A stretch of 64,000 bases of DNA from Chenopodium formosanum (lineage: Eukaryota > Streptophyta > Magnoliopsida > Caryophyllales > Amaranthaceae), in NCBI GenBank assembly GCA_024500155.1, contig CM044868.1, positions 38,946,165 to 39,010,164 on the forward strand, in the 5' to 3' direction. How positions within the stretch are numbered: position 1 is the stretch's first letter; each line of letters begins with the position of its first letter. Below, one piece after another: positions 46,155 to 57,012 of this stretch. The notes beneath the pieces were generated by a model. It was not told the origin of the DNA, did not search any database, and worked only from the letters and a program-made list of their open reading frames with translations. The position numbers were made by a program, and so were the translations under genes.

Positions 46155-48052
46155 TGTAGACACCCAATTGTGTCTCCCCAAAACCAAACCCAGTGATGAG
46201 TACCTTTCACGTCGAATCATAATCAAATGAGGTGAAAGTGTGGAAAGTCTAGTGTTGGGGTTAGTTTTTATTTCTTTTCTTTCTTTTTGTTTTTGAAAAC
46301 CTATTTTAAGAAAACAGCCAATACAGTTTGGTTTGGTCCATGGAAAGGGTTTAATAATAGTGTAGTTGGGTTGGGTTCAAAAAGAGCTTTCCAACGATAT
46401 ATTATAAGCCCAATTCCGATGAATAATGAGGAAGTTATGGCCAAATTACTAAACTGGACCCGGTTTAATATTTATATGCGGCCCAATGATCTAGAGGAGG
46501 GCCTAATATTGATTTATCATTCCTAATGCAATTAGAATTGATTATTGTCTTCTAGATTTTTCTAGAAAGTTCTTTTTATTCCTAATTTAATTAGCATTGA
46601 TATATTGACTTTAGTTGACTTTTTAGAGATTTAATCAGAATAAAAGAAGTGTTTTTGTGGAAAATACGATTTTGCCCTCCTCTACGGCTAAATTTTATCA
46701 AATTAAGAAAACGCGTGGAAATTGTTTTCTAGCGTCTGATGACAGGACCAGCGCTTGGCGTCAGGCTTGGTGTCTGGCGCTAGACCTGGCGTCTGGTGCT
46801 AGAGTCTAGAGTTTGGCGCCAATTTGTTTTATTCTTTTCGAAACTCTTATTCATTTTTTTATCCATCCGACTGATTTTCTATATAAATAGCCTCCTAAAA
46901 CCTCCGTTTTCAATCATCAAATCTCATTAATTCTTATTCTCTCTCTCACCAACTCTCTTCAAGATTCTCTTGATTTCTCTCTATTTTCTAAACTAGCCTT
47001 TTGCATACAAAATTTCGCATTCACAAAATCTAGAAACACCTAGCCAAGTTCGAAGTTGCATTCGCCCAGGACGTGAAAGGTTTTAAAATCTGAGGGTTTG
47101 GTCCCAAATCTCTATTTCAATCATTTAATTTAATTGTTTGGTTTCATTAGTTTCCTTGAAGTTACTAACGTGTGTATTTTGTTATTAGTAAGAGTTACGA
47201 GGCATCCAAGTAAGTGCTTTTATTGATTTGTTGATATTATGATATAGAAATCATGACTAGGTTGTTATTATGATTCCTAGTGTCATGTTAGGGTGTTTTG
47301 ATCTTTCTAGTATCATGTTTAGGGTAAAGAATAAGTTCCTTAGATCAATTGTGATTTCTATGATGCCTTTTATTGTCTTTTCTGTTATTCATGTTAGTAT
47401 CATGTTAGGGCTATATATTTGATCTTTATTGTTTAGTGACATGCTAGGGTTTGTTATTAATCTTATTAGTATCATGTCTAGGATCTTGCTATTAATATTA
47501 TGCTTTAACATGATTGTTATTATGTTTTATGATTTATAATTAATTATGATTATATTGCTTGATTATATTATTGTTATTGCTTGATTACGCCTTTTATGAA
47601 TGTTTAAAGGGAATTGGTACTTGTAATCACGCTTAAAAGATAATTAATAATCTTGTTTAGGGTAATATGATTATAATTCAAGTGATCGCCAATAATAGTT
47701 TTGTTTGTGCATTAATATTTAACAAACATAGATAAGCAAGTTTTGGGTTAAACCTATTGATTGCATGTTGGTCTGAAAGCGCACATAAATACAATCAGAA
47801 TAAAGTAGAGACCTATTATTAGGGCAGGTTCAATCTCTTTTAGGTTGGATTTGTACCTTCATCCCTGAACTACCAGTCATGGTTCCAGACCTAATGGAGT
47901 TTACGATAACTTGGATCGTTAAGGGGTGTAACCTTCACCCTGTAAACGGTTTACAAGTTCCTAAAACTTGTTGGCGACTCTTTTGCTCTAACTTCTTTCC
48001 CTTTGGACGCCACCATGCTTAAGTGTATGATCACAGTGGGGTTCAAGTTACA
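46155..48052 (+). repeat. 3' LTR of the outer Tat element
   Basis: Begins TGTAGACACCC and matches the 5' LTR. It keeps about 130 bp near 47738-47876 that the 5' LTR has lost. Its last 30 bp differ: after 'ggggttcaa' it runs to GTTACA and then into a TA microsatellite, so the terminal end is eroded. Confidence 0.9.
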
Positions 48053-48053
48053 T

Positions 48054-48069
48054 ATACATATACATATAC

Positions 48070-48133
<64 letters not shown>
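48054..48133. repeat. TA microsatellite at the right junction
   Basis: TATACA units pass into about 30 uninterrupted TA dinucleotides. It lies exactly between the LTR end and the resumed FAR1-like intron, which explains why no target duplication can be read. Confidence 0.95.
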
Positions 48134-48137
<4 letters not shown>

Positions 48138-48174
48138 TGATGTTGTATAAATAAATAACTTTTTTTAATTTAAG

Positions 48175-48860
48175 GTTGATGTTGCGGTTCATGAGATTAT
48201 CAAACGACAATCACATGATAATATGTTGGTTGTTAGCAAGATAAATGTTTTAAAAATCAAGTTACCTTTGGAAAAACAAGCTTCTGAAGTGCTCACTACA
48301 TTTTCTTATGAGATGTTTAAGGAGCAATGTGGCAAGTCAAGCCAATATTCTATCATTTGTAGTAGTGGGTATGATTTCTCGGTTAGATATTATGCAAACG
48401 AAAAAATTTAGTGTCATAAAGTGTTTTGGGATGGGAACATTGCAATGTGCTCTTGCAAGCAGTATGAGTTCCTTGGGATAATTTGTAGGCACATATTGCG
48501 AATATTTCTTCAAAAGGACTGTCATAAGTTCCGTCTACTTACTTTCCTAACCGTTGGCGCCTTGATGGAAGTATCACTTCAATTGATCAAGTTCCAGATG
48601 AGCAAATTATACAATCAAATGAGTTGGTTATTGATGATGATGATATTTCATGTCCTCTAAAGTCGAAGCCCAAAGGACGACTAAAAAATAAATGGCAAGT
48701 GGGTGGAAAAGAGTTGGCAAAACAAACAAGACATTGTTCTAAGTGTAGAAAACCAGGACATTACGGGAAACAATTGTTGGATGGATAAAGAGAATGCAAA
48801 TATTGCAGATGATGCACCTAGAAAAAAGAACAAAGTTGTTGCCTGTAGAGAAGATTGCTG
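48175..48860 (+). pseudogene. FAR1/FHY3-like pseudogene, 3' exon (SWIM and zinc knuckle)
   Basis: The exon opens after TTTAATTTAAG and joins the exon ending at 16494 in phase, reading LAKQ then VDVAVHEIIKRQ. A TAG at 48409 replaces a likely Gln. The SWIM zinc finger is visible as CSCKQYEFLGIICRHIL (C-x-C ... C-x-H). A frameshift near 48525 is followed by RWRLDGSITSIDQVPD, then a zinc knuckle CSKCRKPGHYGK. One extra A at about 48768 shifts its last part: without it the motif completes as C-x2-C-x4-H-x4-C. FAR1 family members carry MULE plus SWIM in this order. The gene is inactive. Confidence 0.8.
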
Positions 48861-49275
48861 TTGATTTTCTTTTTATGCACTAAGATACCTAAATATTGAT
48901 ATTTTTACTTTTTTAGGTATTCTAATTTCTTTTATTTTTTTGGAGTTGGAATCAATATAATGGAAAAAATGGGGAAAAAAGTGACTACAAATTTATAGTA
49001 GACATGAAGGTTTTCTTCCAAAAAAAAAAAAAAAAAAAAGATGATATGAAGGAAAAAAAATGTATACTCTTAATTGTAATACTACTCTTGTATCGTTCTA
49101 TGACTCATGAGAAATATATGAGATCATGGAGAATTGAATATCTTAAATGAAAAGTAGCATTAATTGTTAATCTATTGAAATTTGATTTTGCTACATTGTT
49201 TTATGGACATATAATCACATTAAATGAGTATTAATTAATAAATTAATAAGTAATATATAAATATTTATACCTTAC
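48861..49275. other. AT-rich non-coding with an A homopolymer
   Basis: No gene. A poly-A run lies at about 49020-49039; the remainder is AT-rich. Confidence 0.5.
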
Positions 49276-50256
49276 CTAACGCCCCGGGGCGGCCGTTAGC
49301 TGGATCGAAATTAAAATTGGAAAAAGAAAAAACTGGGTTGATGTTATAAAATAGAGAGAAATTATGAGATTAGGAGAGAATAGAGATATCTATTATTCCA
49401 TATATTAGGGGTATATATACAAAGAATACAATAATTAGGGTTTGCTTACAAAACAATTAACCCTAGATCTATAATATTTCGAAGTGATATAAGGATAATG
49501 GATATCCACACAATATTTTCATAACACTCCCCTAGATGTCCATTATCAAAGATTGTGTCTCATTAAAACCTTAATAGTTAAAACCCTATGGGATAAAAAC
49601 CTAATTAAGGAAAAAGAGAACAACATTCTTCGTAATACACTCGGTATGTTGCCTCATTAAAAGGCTTACCAGGAAAACCTAATGTGGGACAAAGTCATGG
49701 TACAGGGAAAAAGAGTGCAGCGCGTATTTTCTCCCCCTGATAAATACATAACTTGAAATTATCTAGTGCTGCAATGAATCCAATATGACTAGGTGTCTTC
49801 TTATATGTAGTATAATATCATTCCTTGCTTTTCAACCCTCCTAGTTTGAATTTGTATCTGTAAGTCTTCACGTGAATATATATAGTGTCTTCACTATGTA
49901 TGGATTTATAACTGTATCATTCCAAAGCTCTGTTTGAATAAAGTTACTTCAAAAGTTAAACTTATGTGGTTACGCCTTCTTCTATAAGTCGTGAATAATA
50001 GAAATTGATGATTATTATTTGATCAAACAATCCTTAATGGCAACACATGATATTATTAATGTTACTCTTCAATCTCGTATTAATATAACACATGTGATAA
50101 TATACATTGTTCATGGTTCTTCTAGACCATAATAAAACAGTCTTATGCATAAGTATCCCATTGATATTTTTTAGATTATTCATAATTGACATGATAGTTC
50201 TCTTGCAAATACAAATAGTAATTTCACTAAATTTTATATGCTCAATCTTCAGGTAA
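49276..50256. other. old repeat fragment, left half
   Basis: Starts with a GC hairpin (CTAACG ... CGTTAG, 49276-49299) inside AT-rich DNA. Phrases such as 'cattaaaaccttaatag', 'gttgcctcattaaaagg' and 'gaaaaagagtgcagcgcg' are, from memory, widespread in plant copia-related repeats read antisense. No coding frame is left. It is cut by the minus-strand element (target GATGT at 50257-50261) and continues at 56213. Confidence 0.45.
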
Positions 50257-50261
50257 GATGT

Positions 50262-51865
50262 TGACAAGGGGAAAACTAGGTCGTTATCTAATCTTCCCTC
50301 GATCAAACTAAATTTATAAAAACTTAACAAACCTAAATATGAGTATAGAGGCAAGTCAAGGGTCGAACCCAAAGGAACGGTAATGTTCAAGCATTTTCAA
50401 TTATGCTCCTAAGCTGGGTCAAAATCGAAGGTAAGAGAGGAAACTAACAACTAACGAAACAAGTAACCAAGGAGATAAAACACTAGGAACGGGGATCAAC
50501 AAGTAATCATGTCAATTGCAACAACTTGGGAAGAGCATGCCAATCAATGGTTGTGAAGACTAATGATAAGAGCAATCAATTGGAATTAAAGAGCTATCTC
50601 CTAATTGTTAAGCTAGGGATCACTATGAATAACAAACTAAGAGAATCACAATTAAAACCAATCGATAATTTCAATTCCTAAATCAATTGTTCGTGTCATT
50701 AGCAATTACAATGCAATCTAGCATAATTCTCAAGGCCTAATCGAATTACACACATGCAAACCTTCACTAATCACTTTAATCTCAACAATCAATCAACACA
50801 ATTCCCAAATTAATCAATCATACAAGTTTCACCCAATTCCTAGCCAACAACTACTCAACTATCATCATCTATTAACAATCAACTAAAGAAATCAAGAATC
50901 AACAATATAACACGAACAACTACACTACTCAAGCATCAAACATCAAAATCAATCCAAACATACATGAAATTAAACAAAGCAATAAGGTGAGATAGAGTTA
51001 AGAATGCTTATTGATAATAGAGAAGATCTTGAACACAATTGTCACACTTGTATCATCAATATCTCAATCACCATTGAAATCCTTCACTTTCTCTCTCTAA
51101 AACTACTCTTAATCTAGAGAGAGAACCTCCTAATCTAACCTAATTCTAGAGAGAGAAACTATTCTAATCTAAAGTATTTTATGTATGAAGAATAAAGAAG
51201 GCCAAACACTATATATACAAAAGGAGAAAATAAAGGAAATCGTAAGTAAAACCCAGAAATTCGCGCCCGCGGAGGAGAAAACCCCCAAACCCACGCCCTT
51301 GGCTGGAACCCATGCCCTCAGGGAGCCCGCGACCTGCCCTCGGGAATTTTCTGGTCGAAAAATTGGCTTTTGAAGGGTTGCAGCAGCCCGCGCCAGCGGC
51401 AGCAGACCCCGCCCCCACGGTAGAAAGGCCCGCGCTCGCGGCCAGCCCGCGGTTGTGCTGCTGGGTGCGTGGCTGCTCGCTACGCGCAAGAACGCTCGGG
51501 GCTACTGCGATGCACGACTTCTTGGTGCTTACGGAGTTTGCTCAGCTCGGCTTGACTTGCGTGCTTGGCTTCCCTAACTCGGCTCCGTTAAATTCCTTGA
51601 ATGGACTTGAGCTCCCTCTTTGATTATTAAATCTGTGGGAACTCGGCATACCTACAAAACAAGACAAGGAAACGGGGAAGCGAGAGAAATAGCCGAGAAA
51701 TGAATAAAATGTAAAGAAAACCATTGAAAGCACGCATTACTCTAAACTAACACACAAACACGCAAATCGATCATTATTCCTTAAAAACACGACATAAACG
51801 ACTAAAAACGAGCATAGAAATATAAAGATAACATAACCTAAAGGTGCCATAAATGGCACGGATCA
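50262..51865 (-). repeat. full LTR (3' LTR of the minus-strand element)
   Basis: 1604 bp. On the minus strand it starts TGATCCGTGCCATT, carries a GC-rich block of CCCGCG words (51262-51520), then a TATA box at 51209-51218, and ends CCCCTTGTCA. Open frames in the GC-rich block are artefacts. Confidence 0.85.
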
Positions 51866-54262
51866 AATTCCCTTTTGCTCGTCCTCGAGCAAAACAAAAT
51901 CCAACCCAAGGGAAAAATGATGAAGTTATTCAAGCAAAGAAAGAAACAAGAAAACTAGAGAAGATGGGAATATACACTAACTCACTTTTGTAGGAATCAC
52001 GGTCAATTTTAGCAACTAAAGACAAGCCATTTAAACCCCTAGATCGCCCTAGAGGACGAGTGATGCTTTCGTAAAGGTTTACTAAGAGATTAACCTATAA
52101 CACTCATAATAAGACAAACAAGGCAAATCATGAGAAGGAAATCAAAATAAAAGAAGAGCAAACACATGTTCATGAAAGGACTTTTCTAAATGTACAAGCA
52201 CAAATGAATGAAAATCTTTCTAAACAAGTAAGGGAGTGCACGTTCCAAGATACTCGAGGTTGATTGAAACATAAATATGCTAAGCATAGGAACTAGAGAA
52301 ACGCAATCCACTTTCATCCTAAACGGTCTTACCGCGTTCTCCCTACTAGTCTCATATCTTCCTCTAGTGAGCATCTCAAAAGTTCCACGAAAGAACCGGA
52401 AAAAGAGATAATTATGGGCTACTCGACGTCTTGACAATGCATCCCCTCTCTTTAGGCTTTAACTCATAATTCCCTCCCTCGATATGCGACTCAACCTCTA
52501 GGTCAAAAGGACTTTCCCAAAGGTTGAAATGCAAGGACAAAATGTTGAGGGTAGGCTTAAAATTTAGAATTTGGTGGTATTCCTAATTAGTGAAGCAAAG
52601 GGTGATCAATCCTCAACACCATAATCAAGAAGTCACCAAACAAAAACAAACTAACACCCCCAAGCTTATTCAAAGCTATAACCACAATCATATATACAAA
52701 AAGCGTAAACGCTTCTACCTCAAGCTTGAAGGAAGCATTGTCCTCAATGCTTGAAAAGGGGAAAAGAATCACATCTAAATATTTTTTATTTTTCTTTTTT
52801 TCATTTCTTTTTTTTTTTTTAATTTTCATTTCTTTCAAAGCAATTGTCCATGCCTCTTTAACTTAGGACGGCTTTTACAATTTTGCATTTATTATGTCCT
52901 TGTCTCTTTTGACTTTGGACGGCTTTTTCTATCATACATTTGCCATTATTTACAAAATATACATAAAACACAAGCTTGGTTACAAATAGAATCAATATCC
53001 AACCCTCTATACCATAAACTTCAAAAACATGACCAGTTGCTTCACAAAAACCAAAAATGGAACAAAAAGAAACAAAAGGCTCAAGTTCTACAGATGTGGC
53101 TTGAAAAGAAGGGAAAAAGCTCAAATGGTTAGCAAGAAGGCAAATGTAAACCCAATGAACTAAAAAGAAAGAAAATTAACCTAGAAAAGAAAAATTATCA
53201 CCCCGAAAAGATGCCTTTGTCCTCCCTAGATAACTCGGTCTCGAGTTTGAGAATTATGAGTCAAGATTCTAGATTAGGTCCGCAATAGTCAAGGATCCAT
53301 GCCGCTCATGCAAATATATGTTGAAGGCTTGAAAAATAATGAAACTCACATGGATGTAGCAAAAACTCACTATTAGTGTCAATTTGACTATAGGAAGCAA
53401 CTACCAACATGCCACAAACAAGTGGAATCCGGTTTCATGGTCTAACTAGTTCTAACCAACTACCTTAGCGTGCTTTATCCTAGAATCAACCAGGCATACT
53501 CTCAAACCGTGCACACCGTTACCATTTAAGAAGAAAATCATTCAACTATACAAGTCCAAAAGTATTATGTCCAAAGCAAGAACAAAACAAAGATACAATG
53601 CAATTTCCCTTGATAGAAACAAAAATCTTTTTGGGATTTTTTAAAAATAAAGAACATGGAAATGCATATACAAATGTGCATGACATATATGAATCAATAT
53701 TCCACCAAACATGATAGAATACCCTCCCCCAAGCTTGAATGAAACAACATGCTCAAACGTAAATCAAATATTTTACGAGAAAGGAAAACAAAGATATTAA
53801 TTCAAAAATACCAACATATGTCCAACAAGGCAGCAACCATGAGAGAGAGAGCAAAGAAAGATATTACCGGATTTTAAGTGGGTGTAAATACCCGCAAATG
53901 ACCCAATTAAACTTTTCAAAACCACTTTCCGTTACAATTGAATCTTGCTTTCCATATGCTAGCGAAATAAGAGTCAATCTTCCTTGATTCTTAATTCAAT
54001 CCAATGCACCAAAGTATAACATCAAGTCATGTACCTAGCAAAAGGCACACAAAAAATTCCATGAGAGAAAATCTATTCTAAAATAAAAGAAAATGAAAGC
54101 AATAAAACACGAGTTACTTCCCGAGAAAGGCTTGCTTAAGGTCCAAGCTTGACCGCTCTAGAAAATAATAATTCAACGCACGCAAGAGCTTGTCAAATGC
54201 ACTACTACTCATTTTGTAAGATAAACGGTAGCCAAATGACGGGATAAGAACGTGCAACAAGA
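51866..54262. other. internal non-coding region of the minus-strand element
   Basis: No gene was recognised. On the minus strand T-rich tracts and 'caagcttgggggaggg'-type purine runs (about 53723-53740) resemble 3' untranslated sequence of gypsy elements. Confidence 0.5.
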
Positions 54263-55501
54263 TTATTGCACCAAGTGAGAAGGGAGATGCCAAAAGAAAG
54301 AAGAAGATGGATCAAAAGGAAAAAGAAGAAAATAAGAAGAAGAAGGGGGGATAAAAGAATGGAAAGAAAAAGAAAAAGGCAAATCCTCCTCACTAAAATA
54401 TTTTTTCGTGGCATTAAGATCATCATAGACAAGGGGGTCCCTAATAGGCTCATCAACATAGAAAGGGAGGGATATAGGAGTGTAAGCGATATGGTCAAAC
54501 CTCCTTGAAAAAGGGACATGAGAAAAGGGAATAGGGGCTATGGTCTCACAAATGAACTCTTTCTCACCACCATGCCTCAAATCACCAATAAGAGCATGAA
54601 AATCAATCATAGAATCCTTAAAAGAAAAACACTCATGATCATCATCTCCCTCAAAAATAAAACTTCCAAGAGGAACTACATAATCTCCTTCACTACAACC
54701 ATGAACAACAACTCCCTTAACTTCCTTAAAGCCTAAAGTCTCAAAACCATACATGAATGGATGCAAATTCATTTCAAATTAAACTCATATCCCTCCCATG
54801 AAGCATTCTTAATGAACTCACTCAAAATGCTATGGGTTTTCATTTGACACTCAAAAAACACATTGGTCATAAACTCAATCAAGTCTAAATACTTATGGAT
54901 AGAAGAATCACAATCATGCATAAGAGACTCATCAAGATGGGAAGTAGGGTTGAGGTTTTCAAAATCAACACTCTCTTTATTCTCTACTCCTTCTCCATCA
55001 CTCAAATGCTCACCAATGGGATTCTCACACTCTCTTGGTTGCTCAAAATCATCATCATCATCCTCAACACACACATTAAATTGGGATTTTTCACAAACAA
55101 GCATTAAGGATGACAATCGGCTTTCTAACTCTTCTCTTTTCCTCCTCAATACGCTCCTCATTCTTTTTCATTATCTCTAATTAACCTCTCATAGAATTAA
55201 GAATCATCTCCTTACTAGGCCCAAGCTCATTATCAAGATCAATGCACCTAATTTGAGACTTAAATATATCAATAAGAGATTCAAAAGATGTAGAAGGTTG
55301 AGGCTCAACAAGAGAAGAAGAAGTACAACCAAGATTGAAAGAATCAACATTAAGATCATGAGCATATACATCACATTGGGGAGTGGGGGCACAATCAAAC
55401 ACATGAGATTTATCATCAAGGGAATGAAACACATCACAAGAAGGCATGGTAAAAAATGAAGAATATTGAAACACAACATTAGCATCAACTTGAGCATGCA
55501 C
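54263..55501 (-). CDS. unrecognised acidic protein frames in the non-autonomous element
   Basis: I do not recognise this gene. Three successive minus-strand frames cover 55501-55181, 55161-54769 and 54772-54263. The last two overlap as ATGA. The first includes SCDVFHSLDDKSHVFDC. The second includes EDDDDDFEQPRECENPIGEH and KESVDFENLNPTSHLDESL. The third includes VVVHGCSEGDYVVPLGSF and FEGDDDHECFSFKDSMIDF, then a Ser/Phe-rich tail. The composition is acidic with several Cys. Three frames in a row may be one gene with two frameshifts. It occupies the place where gag would sit, but no gag or zinc-knuckle motif is visible. Confidence 0.4.
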
Positions 55502-55546
55502 TTCATCACCATGAACAAAAGGGGAAATAGAGTTGAAATCCCAGAA

Positions 55547-56207
55547 TTAAAGGAAATCGTTAGTAAAACCCAGAAATTCGCGCCCGCGGAGGAGAATACC
55601 CTCAAAACCGCGCTCGCGGCTAGAACCCGCGCCTGCGGGGCTAGGCCCGCGCCCTCAGGGAGCCTGCGGCCTGCCCTCGGGAAGTTCCTAGTCGAAAAAT
55701 TGCTTTTGAAGGGTTGCAGCAGCCTGCGCCCGCGGCGGCAGACCCCGCGCCCGCGGCCAACTTGCTGCCAGCTCGCGGCTGTGCTGTTGCACGGCTGAGC
55801 AGCAAGGTGCATGGCTGCTCGCTGCGTGTAAGAACACTCGGGGCTACTGTGATGCGCGACTTCTTGGTGCTTGCGGAGTTTGCTCTACATGGCTTGACTT
55901 GCGTGCTTGGCTTCCCTAACTCGGCTCCGTTAAATTCCTTGAATGCACTTGAGCTTCCTCTTTGATTATTAAATCCGCGGGAACTCGACGTACCTACAAA
56001 ACAAGATAAAGAAACGGAGAAGCGAGAGAAATAGCCGAGAAATGAATAAAATATAAAGAAAATTATTAAAATCACACATTTCTCTAAACTAATACACAAA
56101 CACGCAAATCAAGCATTATACCCTAAAAACACGACATAAACGACTAAAAACGAGCACAGAAATATAAAGAAAACATAGCCTAAAGGTGCTATAAATGGCA
56201 CGGATCA
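55547..56207 (-). repeat. truncated LTR (5' LTR of the minus-strand element)
   Basis: 661 bp matching 51230-51865. On the minus strand the U3 start and GC-rich block are kept, but the TATA box, transcription start, U5 and primer binding site are missing. The protein frames begin almost directly after the break, at 55501. Confidence 0.85.
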
Positions 56208-56212
56208 GATGT

Positions 56213-56504
56213 CAATAATGTAGTCACATAAACTAAAAGTTTGATAATAGTTACATTATTCAAAATATACAATTTGTAGGGATATAGATATATTGCATAT
56301 AAGTTCTTTGGCAACTTTTCATACATGATATTAAATCGATGTCATCAACAATTTCATTACAACTGTAAGCCCACTAAAATATACTTATCTCTTTGAAAGT
56401 TTACATCAATGTTGTAAATAAACCATATTATATTTTAGACGAATATTCTCACATACCACAATAATTATATAGAAATTAGTTTATGCAATATGAGATATAG
56501 AAAT
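56213..56504. other. old repeat fragment, right half
   Basis: AT-rich continuation of the 49276-50256 fragment after the nested element. No coding content. It ends where the next LTR begins. Confidence 0.45.
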
Positions 56505-56993
56505 TGTTTAGGGTAATTTCACCCTGCCACGTGGCCCAAACAGAGGGTGACACGTGTCAGCCCCAGATTGGTCCAAAAGGGACCAATCCCTGCTCGACAC
56601 GTGTCCTCCTAGAAATCAAGGGAAAAGGCGGCCTTCAGGCCCAAATCTCGAGAATGCCGCAAAACGGCGCAGCCCACCAATGATTAGGGTTCAGTGACCT
56701 AATCAGGGGCACAATTCCCAATGTCCCTATAAATAGGGAGATGTCCCTCGTTTTGAGGTCACGTTTTATCATTTATTACTCTTGTACTCTCTTACATCAG
56801 AGAAACACCTGAGCTTGGAATCTAAGCAGATCCCCACCTAAATTTCCGTACTCTTTATTCCGTTTCAAGTTACTAACTTGACCGTCGGAGGCGGAGCTCC
56901 AACCACCCGGAGTCTCCGTTATTTTGCAGGTACAGACCGGCCAGACCAGACTTCGTGACGTAACTCTCCCGAGGGACAAAAACACCCAAAACA
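56505..56993 (+). repeat. 5' LTR of the second Tat element
   Basis: 489 bp, starting TGTTTAGGG and ending CCCAAAACA, directly followed by the primer binding site. The 3' copy is outside the window, so the boundaries rest on TG/CA and the primer site. Confidence 0.8.
56528..56738 (+). promoter_or_regulatory. LTR promoter with three G-boxes, CCAAT dyad and TATA
   Basis: CACGTG occurs at 56528-56533, 56551-56556 and 56598-56603. Between the second and third lies an inverted repeat, GATTGGTCC (56566-56574) and GGACCAATC (56580-56588), i.e. two facing CCAAT boxes. The TATA box is in the palindrome CCCTATAAATAGGG (56725-56738). G-boxes are known sites for bZIP and bHLH factors in plants (light, ABA and stress responses); their use here is inferred. 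Confidence 0.65.
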
Positions 56994-57012
56994 TTTGGCG
57001 TCGTCTGTGGGG
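56994..57012 (+). other. primer binding site of the second Tat element
   Basis: TTTGGCGTCGTCTGTGGGG, with the TGGCG core right after the LTR. It differs from the site of the first Tat element, so a different tRNA is likely used. Confidence 0.7.

Larger units (their letters stand above)
16519..48052 (+). mobile_element. Tat-lineage Ty3/gypsy retrotransposon with two antisense genes (outer element of the nest)
   Basis: Paired LTRs (16519-18339 and 46155-48052), a primer binding site after the 5' LTR and a purine tract before the 3' LTR bound this element. Internal order is leader, gag, protease, RT, RNase H, archaeal-type RNase H and integrase on +, then two minus-strand genes. The extra RNase H and antisense genes between pol and 3' LTR are known features of the Tat/Ogre/Retand group. 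It sits in the intron of the FAR1-like pseudogene. Its integrase is interrupted by a solo LTR and a copia element; subtracting these leaves about 18.8 kb. It has many stops and frameshifts and so is not autonomous now. Target duplication was not found, as the right junction runs into a TA microsatellite. Confidence 0.9.
50262..56207 (-). mobile_element. non-autonomous Ty3/gypsy-like LTR element, minus strand
   Basis: 5946 bp bounded by TG...CA and a perfect target duplication GATGT (50257-50261, 56208-56212). Orientation is minus: the TATA box (GTATATATAG, 51209-51218) and a purine-rich GCAAAAGGGAATT next to 51866 fit a 3' LTR at the low end. The high-end LTR is truncated. No gag, protease, RT or integrase motif was found. 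The internal region holds an unrecognised acidic protein frame and non-coding sequence, so the element would depend on proteins supplied in trans. The LTR end resembles that of the solo LTR at 25839. Confidence 0.8.

Noticed and set aside
15922..48860. FAR1-like gene as an intact host gene with a giant intron
   Set aside because: The N-terminal part is scrambled and both exons carry lesions (TAG at 48409, frameshifts near 48525 and 48768).
51169..51623. Ala/Pro-rich frames in the 51 kb LTR and its copy near 55.6 kb
   Set aside because: Repeated GC-rich LTR block; frames are not consistent between the two LTR copies.
54266..55180. + strand Lys/Arg- and Ser-rich frames
   Set aside because: Antisense shadows of the minus-strand acidic frames.
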